A DNA stretch of 33,637 nucleotides from Comamonadaceae bacterium CG12_big_fil_rev_8_21_14_0_65_59_15 (lineage in GTDB: Bacteria; Pseudomonadota; Gammaproteobacteria; Burkholderiales; Burkholderiaceae_C), in NCBI GenBank assembly GCA_002786915.1, contig PCUV01000047.1, positions 1 to 33,637 on the forward strand, given 5' to 3'. This document shows, one piece after another, positions 16,812 to 24,111 of the stretch. The notes beneath the pieces are model-generated. The model saw nothing but the letters and a program-made list of their open reading frames with translations, had not been told where the DNA came from and did not search any database. The translations under genes were made by a program, and so were the position numbers. The stretch's first letter is position 1. Every line of letters begins with the position of its first letter.

Positions 16812-18263
16812 CTACGCCAGTCCCAACCGCTCCAGCTTCATGCGCAGGCCGGTGCGGGTCAGGCCCAGCTCTTGGGCGACCCGGCTTTTGTTGCCCTGAT
16901 GGCGCTGCATCTCGGCCTGAATGATCTGCGCCTCCAAGCGCTCCAGCCGGGTTTTGAGCAGTCCGGCGGCTTCATCGTCGGGCACATCCAGCGGCGTTTG
17001 CCCCAAAACCGCCACTGGCACAGCGGGCTGACGCACGCGCGGCGACAACAACTCTGCGCCCAGTTCCATGCCGTCGGCCAGTGCCAACGCCCGGCGGATT
17101 TCATTCTGCATTTCGCGCACGTTGCCGGGCCAACTGTGCTGGCGCAGCAAGTCAAGCGCTTCGGGGGTGAACTTGCGCCCGACCAGCGGCGCGTTCTTCA
17201 GCAGGTCCGCCACGATCAGCGGGATGTCTTGCGCGCGTTCGCGCAGCGCCGGCAAATACAGGATAATGCCGGCCAGCCGGTAGTACAGGTCTTCGCGGAA
17301 ACGGCCGCTGACGACGTCGGCCTCCAGCTTGCGGTTGGTGGCGGCAATGACGCGCACATTAACGGCCACCGAGCGCGTGTCGCCCAGCGGACGGATCACG
17401 CCGTCCTGCAACGCCCGCAGCAACTTTACCTGAAACGCGGGCGACGTCTCGCCAATCTCGTCCAGGAACAAGGTGCCGCCATCAGCCTGCTGAAACAGCC
17501 CCAGGTGCGCTTCGGTGGCACCGGTAAAGGCACCACGCTTGTGGCCGAACAATTCGCTTTCGAGCAGGTTGTCGGGCATGGCGGCGCAGTTTTCCACCAC
17601 AAACGCACCGTCGGCGCGCTCGCTGGCGTAATGGATGGCGCGCGCCAGCAGCTCTTTGCCGGTGCCCGACTCGCCGGTGATCAGCACTGACAAATCATGC
17701 CGCGCCACCTTGTGCGCCAGCCGACAGACCTCGTTGAGCGGGCTGTCCACCGCGCGCAGCATCTTTTCGAACCCCGCCTTGGCCTTGGCCTGGTTGCGCA
17801 GGTCGGTTACGCGCAGCGCCAGTTGCTCTGGGCTGGTGCGCAGCTCCAGCGTGAGGCGCTGGTTTTCTTGCTGCAAGCGCCACAACTGGCCCGCGCCTTG
17901 CAGCGTCAACAGCAGTTGATCGGGGTGCCAGGGCTTCAGCAGATACTGCCAGATGCCGGCTTCGTTGATGCCGGTGATGATGTCCTCGGCCTCGGTGTAG
18001 CCCGACAAAATGAGGCGCACCGTGTTGGGCCACTGGGCGCGCACCTGACGCAAAAATTCGACCCCGGTGGTGCCGGGCATACGCTGGTCAGACACCACAA
18101 TCTGGATCGGCGCGCTTTCCATCAGCGCGTGCGCCGTCTGCGCAGAATCTGCGGTGAACACGTTGAAGTGCTCGTCGAGGGTGCGCCGCAATGACTCAAG
18201 CGAGCGCGGCTCGTCATCGACCAACAGCACGTTTAAGGGTGACAGTGGGTGGCTGGGGCTCAT
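16812..18263 (-). CDS. hoxA: Hydrogenase transcriptional activator HoxA (NtrC family)
   Basis: 483-aa sigma54-dependent activator. Receiver domain at residues 10-125 with phospho-acceptor D59 (VVSDQRMPG); AAA+ domain with Walker A GESGTGKE near residue 195, the sigma54-contact loop GAFTGA intact, and GTLFLDEIGE; a Fis-type helix-turn-helix at the end (NKSRVAQELGLTRTGLRMKLERL). In Cupriavidus the unphosphorylated form is active and HoxJ turns it off without H2. The start ATG at 18263 overlaps the hoxX stop (ATGA), so hoxX and hoxA are coupled. The gene faces hoxJ, unlike the co-directional hoxABCJ order of Cupriavidus. Confidence 0.94.
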   Translation of the reverse strand: MSPSHPLSPLNVLLVDDEPRSLESLRRTLDEHFNVFTADSAQTAHALMESAPIQIVVSDQRMPGTTGVEFLRQVRAQWPNTVRLILSGYTEAEDIITGINEAGIWQYLLKPWHPDQLLLTLQGAGQLWRLQQENQRLTLELRTSPEQLALRVTDLRNQAKAKAGFEKMLRAVDSPLNEVCRLAHKVARHDLSVLITGESGTGKELLARAIHYASERADGAFVVENCAAMPDNLLESELFGHKRGAFTGATEAHLGLFQQADGGTLFLDEIGETSPAFQVKLLRALQDGVIRPLGDTRSVAVNVRVIAATNRKLEADVVSGRFREDLYYRLAGIILYLPALRERAQDIPLIVADLLKNAPLVGRKFTPEALDLLRQHSWPGNVREMQNEIRRALALADGMELGAELLSPRVRQPAVPVAVLGQTPLDVPDDEAAGLLKTRLERLEAQIIQAEMQRHQGNKSRVAQELGLTRTGLRMKLERLGLA

Positions 18264-19987
18264 GCAAGGTGACCTGTTGTGTCGCGATGCCGCGCCAGAT
18301 GGCGCGGTGTCCACGACGGCAGCGTTTTATAGACAAAATGATGCCGCGCCACATGGTAGCTGGGATCAAAGCCGTAAAAATTGCGCCGCATGTGTTCCAT
18401 CTCTTCGGCTCGATAAGCGGCCAGCGGTTTAGCAGCTTCAGCCTGCTCTCTTGCTTTGTTTTTAGTAGCTATCTGCGCTTGTATATCGGGCGCTAGAGCC
18501 ATATTTTGTGCTTGCTGTTTGACCGCAGCCTGAAATGCCGCCACCGTGCCGGGCAGACAGGCATCGGCAAAGCCAGTGGCCACCGCCGCCTGCGCGCTCA
18601 AAGGCTGGCGGTTGCGCATGATGGCGCGCGCGCCCTCATGCCCCACCCGGCGCGGCAGCGAATAGGTCCAGTATTCCGAGCCATACAGGTTGCCCATGTT
18701 CTTGTAATGCGGGTTGAGCAGGACGGCTTCGCGCAGCCACACCAGATCGGCCGCGCGGGCCAGAAAGCAGCCCCCTGCGCCGGTGTTGCCAGCCACCGCA
18801 GCGATGGTCAACTGGCGCTGGTTGCACAGCAATTCCAGCGCCAGGTCGTTCATCGCGTTGATGTTGCGCCAGGATTCGTCTGCCGCCGAACCGCCCTGGA
18901 TGCTGGCGGCCTCGATCACGTTAAGGTGGATGCCGTTGGACCAGAAATCATGCCCGCCGGTCAGCACCAGCACGGTGGTGGGCCGCTGCTGCGCCCAGAT
19001 CAGCGCCTCGCGCAGGCGCTCGCACTGGTGTGTGGACATGGCACCGTTGTAGAACTCAAAATGCAAAGTGGCCACGCCATCGGCTTCGTCGTACGCAATA
19101 TCTTGCCAGGTGTGGCCCTGCGCGCGCCACCAGTCAGGCAAGGGCAGCTCCGGCACATCCTCGCACTCGCGGGCAAACGCAAGCGTGGCGGGCAACTTGA
19201 TGCTGCCGGCGCGCTTGACGTGGCCGATCCACACCGCGCCATCGACTGTGGCGCGGCACAAGGCGGTTTCGCGCTGCACGATCACCGCACCCGGCGCGCC
19301 GCGCAACGTGTCTTCTGGCCAGGCGTCAAACAGATGGCAGGGTTGGTCAAACAGGTGGTCCGCCACGCCCGGAAAGCCGTCGGCCGCGCGAATTTTGCGC
19401 AGTACCGTGGCGCTTTCGTCGCGCTGCCAGTCGATGGCACGCTCTGGTTGCTTCATCAAAGGCTGCCATTGGGTGCTGGCGGGGCGCTGCGGCGTCCATG
19501 CAACCGAGGCCGGGTTTGAAGCGGTTGTACGGCTCGCCGCAAAACGCTGCACCGCCAGTAGTACGCAGCGGGTGGCGGCCTGCGTCACCTCATGGCGATA
19601 GACGCTGCCCTTGCTGGCCTGGCGCAGGTCAAAACGCTCACTGGCCCAGACCGGGCCGGCGTCCATGTCAGCTTCGGCCTGCAACACGGTCACGCCCCAC
19701 TGGGCCACCTGGAGCGTGATGGCCCAGTCCAGCGCCGACGGGCCGCGGTCACCTTCGATGCCCGGATGCACGATCAGGCAGATGTGTTGTGACCAGACCG
19801 ACTTCGGGATGGCGCGGCGCAAATAGGGTGCCACAACCAGGTCGGGTTGGTACAGCGTGACCGCCTCTTCGGTGACCGCGTCATTGATGTCGAATTCCAC
19901 CGAGGTGTCGTGGCCTTGCGCGCGCAGCGCGGCATCGATGCACTGGGTGAGGCTGTTGTAGGCATGGGTGAGCAGCAGGATGCGCAT
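18260..19987 (-). CDS. hoxX: Hydrogenase maturation factor HoxX/HypX
   Basis: 575-aa two-domain protein of aerobic hydrogenase maturation; HypX has been shown to make the active-site CO ligand from a formyl group via formyl-CoA. The N-terminal half is formyltransferase-like (VVAPYLRRAIP, then HPGIEGDRGPSALDWA); the C-terminal half is enoyl-CoA hydratase-like (TGGHDFWSNGIHLNVIEAA, VAGNTGAGGCFLARAADLVW) and ends with the family motif FYGFDPSYHVARHHFVYKTLP. ATG at 19987 (MRILLLTHAYNSLTQ) gives the family start. Residues about 493-508 are encoded by a dispersed mini-repeat. Overlaps hoxA by four bases. Confidence 0.94.
   Translation of the reverse strand: MRILLLTHAYNSLTQCIDAALRAQGHDTSVEFDINDAVTEEAVTLYQPDLVVAPYLRRAIPKSVWSQHICLIVHPGIEGDRGPSALDWAITLQVAQWGVTVLQAEADMDAGPVWASERFDLRQASKGSVYRHEVTQAATRCVLLAVQRFAASRTTASNPASVAWTPQRPASTQWQPLMKQPERAIDWQRDESATVLRKIRAADGFPGVADHLFDQPCHLFDAWPEDTLRGAPGAVIVQRETALCRATVDGAVWIGHVKRAGSIKLPATLAFARECEDVPELPLPDWWRAQGHTWQDIAYDEADGVATLHFEFYNGAMSTHQCERLREALIWAQQRPTTVLVLTGGHDFWSNGIHLNVIEAASIQGGSAADESWRNINAMNDLALELLCNQRQLTIAAVAGNTGAGGCFLARAADLVWLREAVLLNPHYKNMGNLYGSEYWTYSLPRRVGHEGARAIMRNRQPLSAQAAVATGFADACLPGTVAAFQAAVKQQAQNMALAPDIQAQIATKNKAREQAEAAKPLAAYRAEEMEHMRRNFYGFDPSYHVARHHFVYKTLPSWTPRHLARHRDTTGHLA
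18463..18509 (+). repeat. Dispersed mini-repeat, copy C (inside hoxX)
   Basis: Begins TAGTAGCTATCTGCGCTTG and ends in GAGCCATATTTTG. It aligns with copies A and B with a handful of substitutions. Lying antisense inside hoxX, it is read through in frame and encodes the Gln/Ala-rich stretch between the hydratase-like domain and the conserved C-terminal motif. Confidence 0.7.
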
Positions 19988-20013
19988 CGGCGGATTGTCC
20001 CCGGGATGCACGG

Positions 20014-20031
20014 ATACGCCACATGGCGTAT
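20014..20031. promoter_or_regulatory. Perfect palindrome upstream of hoxX
   Basis: ATACGCC-ACAT-GGCGTAT, 7-bp arms with a 4-bp centre, 27-44 bp ahead of the hoxX start codon. It could be an operator for a dimeric regulator or a hairpin in the leader of the hoxXA message. I could not find a convincing sigma54 (GG-N10-GC) promoter next to it. Confidence 0.4.
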
Positions 20032-20115
20032 TCCCCAATCGGGCGGCGCTTTCTACAGTCAAGGCGTCGCATCCAAGTAGCGCGATGTTCATCCACCCAC
20101 CCATCGGAGTTTTCC

Positions 20116-20334
20116 ATGCCAAGCTTCAGTTCTCGCCGCTTCACCCTCAAGACGCTCGCCGCCGCCGTCGCATTGACCACCCTGTCGGCACAGCCCGCTT
20201 ACGCCACCGACACAACCAGGGTCGGCATTCTGCACAGCTTGTCTGGCACCATGGTCCTGCGCGTGACACCTCAAATCCAAGGGCGTGGCGGACAAGGACC
20301 TAGACGAAAAATAAACCCCGTTTGGTCACAGTGA
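20116..20334 (+). pseudogene. Truncated urea/amide ABC transporter binding protein (urtA remnant)
   Basis: The first 47 or so residues (MPSFSSRRFTLKTLAAAVAL, signal peptide ending near QPAYA, then TTRVGILHSLSGTM) are the N-terminus of a UrtA-type periplasmic binding protein, which is normally about 400 aa. The similarity stops abruptly after LSGTM; an unrelated reading of 25 codons leads to a TGA at 20332. Nearly all of the ligand-binding protein is missing and no urtBCDE genes follow. It reads as a deletion remnant, divergent from hoxX. Confidence 0.7.
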
Positions 20335-20449
20335 TTACCAAACTATCGTCAACATGTCAGGCAAGACGCGCAGCTGGAGCGGCGTCACTGAGGTTCACCT
20401 CAAACCCGATAAGCCGCAATTCAAGGAGTTCAATCAGCAGAAAAATTAA
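20267..20449 (+). other. Fragments of unrecognised gene ends
   Basis: One frame here is open over two short stretches that look like C-termini: HLKSKGVADKDLDEK ending at a TAA (20312-20314), and 20315-20449 encoding SDYQTIVNMSGKTRSWSGVT, then a Lys/Pro-rich tail ending FKEFNQQKN at a TAA. Neither has a start codon in a sensible place. I do not recognise the parent proteins. Together with the urtA remnant they suggest repeated deletion at this spot. From 20450 to 20542 I see nothing further. Confidence 0.4.
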
Positions 20450-20542
20450 CACCTCAAATTTGCACCTTTTGCGACAACTTGCTTGCTTGACTTCTATCGC
20501 CAACTTGGTCAAGACAATTCTCAATATGCCTTGCAAGCAGCG

Positions 20543-21670
20543 TCAAAATCCACTTTGCCACCCCAGCTCAACACGCCGGTACTGGGTGTCTGGGCCTTTG
20601 CCGTCGCTGGCTAGCACCAGTTGCCAGCCGTGCCAGCCGGCCTGAAGTTTCAACGCGCGCCAATGCGGCTCCAGCGTCAGGCTCCAGTGGGGCGCTTGGC
20701 CACCTGTCGGGCCACTTTGCCAGCCCAGCCAGGCCTGGTTGATACCGGCCTGGCGCGACATCTGCAAGGTGAGTGCGGCATGGTTGCTGGCATCAGCGTT
20801 CAGCGTGCGTTGCACGTTCAGTTGCCAGCGCGGGTCGATATGGGCAGTGACCGCTTGCAAGGTTTTTTGGCCTTTCAGGTAAGGGGCGTAATCCAGATAA
20901 CCGTCGGGGCGGCGGCTGGTGTTGGCTGATACCAGCGCGTTGGCGTCGGTGGCCAGGTTGTTCCATTGCAGGGTGGAGGCCAGGTCGTCCACGCGCAGGG
21001 CCACCTGCCAGCCTGGCAGCGGCTGCCCTTGCACGGCCAGCGACATCGACGCACCGCTACCGGCGCTGCCCGATGCAGGCAAAAACCGCCCGGTGATGCC
21101 TGTGTTGGAACGCTGGCTCCACAAGTCAAAGTCATACGCGTTGGCGGCGGTGTAGTCCAGCTGTCCGCCCACTTGAGCCAGCCGCAATTGCGTGAGTTGT
21201 AGCAGCGCCAGGCCGGCTTGCCATTGCCACCGGCGGCTAGTGGCAACCGGCCACCACGGCGTGCCCAGCCGCAGCCCCCGGCCTGCCCAGCCCTGGCTTA
21301 GGGCCGCAAGCTGATAGTGGCGCTGTTCGGGCGGGTTGGTGTTGCTGGCTTGGGCAGCAGCAAGGGTCACCGCGTCGGCATTGGCGTCGAGCCAGGTTTG
21401 CGAGCGCACAACGGCTGCCACGCGCCAGCCGCTGGGGTGCTGGGCGTAGATCTCAATTTGCTGGTTTTGAAAAGCGCGCCCGGGGTTGTCGGCTTGGGAA
21501 AGATAGTTGGACCAATCGGGCTGGCTCAGCGCCAATACGGGCAGGTTCAACCCCACGGACTCCTGGGCTACAGTTGCGCCCAGCACCCAGGTTGTTGATG
21601 GTGCGGCCAGGCCCGGCACGCACCACAGGTAAAAAAACGCCCGCGCAAAGCGGGCGTTCAGGGTGGCCAT
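20543..21670 (-). CDS. Probable outer-membrane beta-barrel protein
   Basis: 375-aa protein with a probable signal peptide (RFARAFFYLWCVPGLAA) and a mature part made of alternating polar/hydrophobic strands with many Trp, Gln and Asn residues, closing with YRRVELGWQSGF; a C-terminal Phe after an amphipathic strand is the usual recognition mark for barrel insertion. No named family is recognised. It follows the 779-aa protein gene by 15 bp in the same direction and is probably co-transcribed, yet a strong terminator hairpin sits inside its first 14 codons. A role in anchoring or exporting its neighbour is inference only. Confidence 0.65.
   Translation of the reverse strand: MATLNARFARAFFYLWCVPGLAAPSTTWVLGATVAQESVGLNLPVLALSQPDWSNYLSQADNPGRAFQNQQIEIYAQHPSGWRVAAVVRSQTWLDANADAVTLAAAQASNTNPPEQRHYQLAALSQGWAGRGLRLGTPWWPVATSRRWQWQAGLALLQLTQLRLAQVGGQLDYTAANAYDFDLWSQRSNTGITGRFLPASGSAGSGASMSLAVQGQPLPGWQVALRVDDLASTLQWNNLATDANALVSANTSRRPDGYLDYAPYLKGQKTLQAVTAHIDPRWQLNVQRTLNADASNHAALTLQMSRQAGINQAWLGWQSGPTGGQAPHWSLTLEPHWRALKLQAGWHGWQLVLASDGKGPDTQYRRVELGWQSGF
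21631..21658 (-). terminator. Intrinsic terminator inside the start of the barrel gene
   Basis: On the - strand AACGCCCGC-TTTGC-GCGGGCGTT (21658 down to 21636) is a perfect 9-bp stem followed directly by further Ts (seven T in all, 21637-21631). It has every property of a Rho-independent terminator for the 779-aa protein gene, whose stop is at 21686. It overlaps codons 5-14 of the barrel gene, so transcription into that gene would be attenuated. Confidence 0.8.
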
Positions 21671-21685
21671 GATGGTCAGCGCAAA

Positions 21686-24025
21686 TCAGAACTGCTCATA
21701 GCTGCCATCGGTGTAGGTCAGCAGGTTCGTTTGCGGAGAAAACTCTCCTACCAGCACGCCGCCCTTGGTCAGCGGGAATGCCGACTGGGCCTGGTCCATC
21801 ACCAGCTTGATGCCGTCGGTGCTCTCCAAGGTCAGCACGTTGGCCGTCGGGCTGCTGCTGCCGCTGATGTTGATCGTCAAATTGCCTTGCACGTATTGGC
21901 CGCTCAAGCTTCCTGATGCGTAAGTACCAGCGTTGCTGTTGCTGCCCGTTAAGGTCAGCGCCAGCGTGGGCCGGTTGGTGATGCTCACGTTGCCGGCAAT
22001 CACCAGGCGGCTTTGCAACACGTTGCTGCTGCTGATGGGAAGCCGGGTGTTGAAGGTGCTGCGGTTCAGCGCCTCGGCAGTGATGGTGCCATCAAAAAAA
22101 CTGACACCGTTGCGCTGGATGCTGCCCGCAAAAGACACCAGCGTCGGACTGTAGTCAAAGCCCGAGGCATCCAGTTTGAAAGCACTGCCTTTGAGCTCAC
22201 CGTTAATGGTGCTGGCAGCAGACCCCCCGCTGAGTTTGAGCAACATTTCCTGGCTGCCGTCATGTGCCATATTGCCATACATGTCAGGACGGCTGGTTTG
22301 CACATACGACCCCGTGTCAAGCGCCAGGCGCGTTTCCAGTGCGCCCGCCTTGATCAGCTCGACCGAGCCCGACAAGGCGACTTTGTAGATGCCATTGGTT
22401 TGCGTTATCGCGCCAGACAGCGCCACGTTGTGTTTGTCACCCAGCACGGTGGCCGTCTGGTTGGGCCGGTACAGCCAGTTTTGCGACGCACTATCAAAAT
22501 AAGAGGTGCCGTTGTACTCAATAGTGAAGGCTGGCGACAGTTCTCCGCTCAAGCCGACGGCCGTGATATTGCCGTTGACATCACGCTGGGCAGTCAGTGT
22601 GGCGGCGTTGCCGGGGAAGGCCGCGCCGTAGTGGGTGCGGGCCTCGTTGTAAGCGGTGGGCGTGGCTTGGCAATAACTTGTGCCAGTGGGGCAACTTGTC
22701 GCTGCGGTAACCCATTGGCCGGTGACGGGGTCAGAGTAAGAATAACCCATGGTCTTGACGGTCAGATCGGCTTTACGCGTCATGGTATAGACGGTAAATT
22801 TATTGGGGTCGGTAGCGTCCGGGTGCAAGCGGATGCGGTACGACCAGCGCGCGCCGCAGGATTCACCCACGGTGGTGCATTGCTTTTGCGTGCCATCGGG
22901 GTTGGTCGGCTGGATCAGGTCGTCAAATTGCGCCGATGAACCGCAGGCCACGTAGCGTGCATCGGCCTTGCTGGTGGAGAGAATGTTGTAATTCGTATCG
23001 CTGTTGAAGCTGCAGCCGCCCAAAGATGGACCCATGTAAGCCGTGCCTGAGTAGCCAACCGGGTACGCAGGTGCGCCATACGACGTGTCATAAAAAGTCT
23101 TGCTTTGCACAAACGGTGCCGCCGGGTTCTGGATCACATCGGTATAGAACTGCGCCGCCTGCAGGGCCATGTCCAGCGCTTTGACGCTGCTACCGGCAAC
23201 CGGGGCGGTGCGCAATTGCAGGTCGTTGGCAACCGCTTGCAGCTCGGTTTGTAACGACAGGTCGGCGGCATCCAGTGCCATGGCATTGCTGCGCAGAGAG
23301 GTAACAAACGTCTTGGCCAATGCCAGCGGTTCGCTGGTATCCACGGTACCCGGCGTATAGGCTCCGATGTTGACCCAGATGCCGTCCGTCGCTGTTGGTG
23401 CGGTGGCAAAGCCCAGATAGTTCTTGTTGGCGATGTAGGTGGCAAGTTGGCCGCTGCTTTCCAGACTCGGGGCAAAAAACCGCCACTGCGAGGTGTCGGC
23501 TTTCCATGACCAGATGGTGCTGATGGACTTGCCCGCAGTGCTCAGGCTGGGAGCCAGACCGGTGTTGAGTTGCGACGGATTTTTGTTGTCGGCACTGGCT
23601 ACCAGGTTCCAGCCCTGCGCCAGATCAGACTCTTGCAAATTGGCAGCCACCGAACCTGGCGTGGGTGGCGCCGCTTGTAGATCGGTCAGAGTCGTGGCAG
23701 CCACGGCGTTGACCCAAAAGCCTTCCTTCGGTGCGATGCTGGCCAGCACGTCGTAGCCTTTGCTGGCCGCATAAGCGGTGAGTTGGTCGTTGCTCATGGA
23801 AGGTGCAAAAAACGCCCATTTGCCGCCAGAGGCGCTGGCTTTGTTCCACTTCCACACGGTGACTATTTTTGTTGGGTCAGCAAACCGGGTGGCCACGTCG
23901 ATAGCGCTGGTGTCGCTGTTGCCCACCAGATTCCAGTTGGCCAAAAGATTGAGCGTGGCGGCGCTGGCCAAAGCGGGCAACAACAAACCCGACAAAACCA
24001 AGCCACGAATTTTGTTGAACTGCAT
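21686..24025 (-). CDS. Large exported protein with N-terminal paired WNL/GFWVN module
   Basis: 779-aa protein. A Sec signal peptide (MQFNKIRGLVLSGLLLPALASA) is followed at residues about 25-215 by two related units: the first has NWNLVGN, VWKWN, KWAFFAPSM and EGFWVNA; the second has GWNLVAS, IWSWK, WRFFAPSL and GIWVN. A helical stretch (about 220-320) then leads to a Cys-containing part (SLGGCSFNSD, VACGSSAQ, CTTVGESCG) and a long beta-rich C-terminal region ending SYEQF. No named family is recognised. The same module ends the divergent 1291-aa protein. ATG at 24025, with AGGGAAA upstream, is preferred to the ATG 15 codons earlier. Confidence 0.8.
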   Translation of the reverse strand: MQFNKIRGLVLSGLLLPALASAATLNLLANWNLVGNSDTSAIDVATRFADPTKIVTVWKWNKASASGGKWAFFAPSMSNDQLTAYAASKGYDVLASIAPKEGFWVNAVAATTLTDLQAAPPTPGSVAANLQESDLAQGWNLVASADNKNPSQLNTGLAPSLSTAGKSISTIWSWKADTSQWRFFAPSLESSGQLATYIANKNYLGFATAPTATDGIWVNIGAYTPGTVDTSEPLALAKTFVTSLRSNAMALDAADLSLQTELQAVANDLQLRTAPVAGSSVKALDMALQAAQFYTDVIQNPAAPFVQSKTFYDTSYGAPAYPVGYSGTAYMGPSLGGCSFNSDTNYNILSTSKADARYVACGSSAQFDDLIQPTNPDGTQKQCTTVGESCGARWSYRIRLHPDATDPNKFTVYTMTRKADLTVKTMGYSYSDPVTGQWVTAATSCPTGTSYCQATPTAYNEARTHYGAAFPGNAATLTAQRDVNGNITAVGLSGELSPAFTIEYNGTSYFDSASQNWLYRPNQTATVLGDKHNVALSGAITQTNGIYKVALSGSVELIKAGALETRLALDTGSYVQTSRPDMYGNMAHDGSQEMLLKLSGGSAASTINGELKGSAFKLDASGFDYSPTLVSFAGSIQRNGVSFFDGTITAEALNRSTFNTRLPISSSNVLQSRLVIAGNVSITNRPTLALTLTGSNSNAGTYASGSLSGQYVQGNLTINISGSSSPTANVLTLESTDGIKLVMDQAQSAFPLTKGGVLVGEFSPQTNLLTYTDGSYEQF

Positions 24026-24111
24026 AAGATTTCCCTGTAATAAAAACCATGACAGTCTAGCAAACTGCATTTTTGAGTATGATGTGCTTTCACTATCCTT
24101 CAGGAGCAGTC
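24026..24111. promoter_or_regulatory. Divergent promoter region of the two module-bearing exported proteins
   Basis: 86 bp of A/T-richer sequence between two start codons pointing outward, each with a ribosome site (AGGAG at 24102-24106 on +, AGGGA on -). TATGAT at 24078-24083 is a plausible -10 box for the + strand gene, but no matching -35 box at good spacing was found. A shared regulator for both directions is a reasonable inference. Confidence 0.4.

Noticed and set aside
22013..22939. Open frame of 308 codons on the + strand inside the 779-aa protein gene
   Set aside because: Shadow frame rich in Arg, His and Gly; the - strand gene has a signal peptide, ribosome site and module shared with its neighbour.
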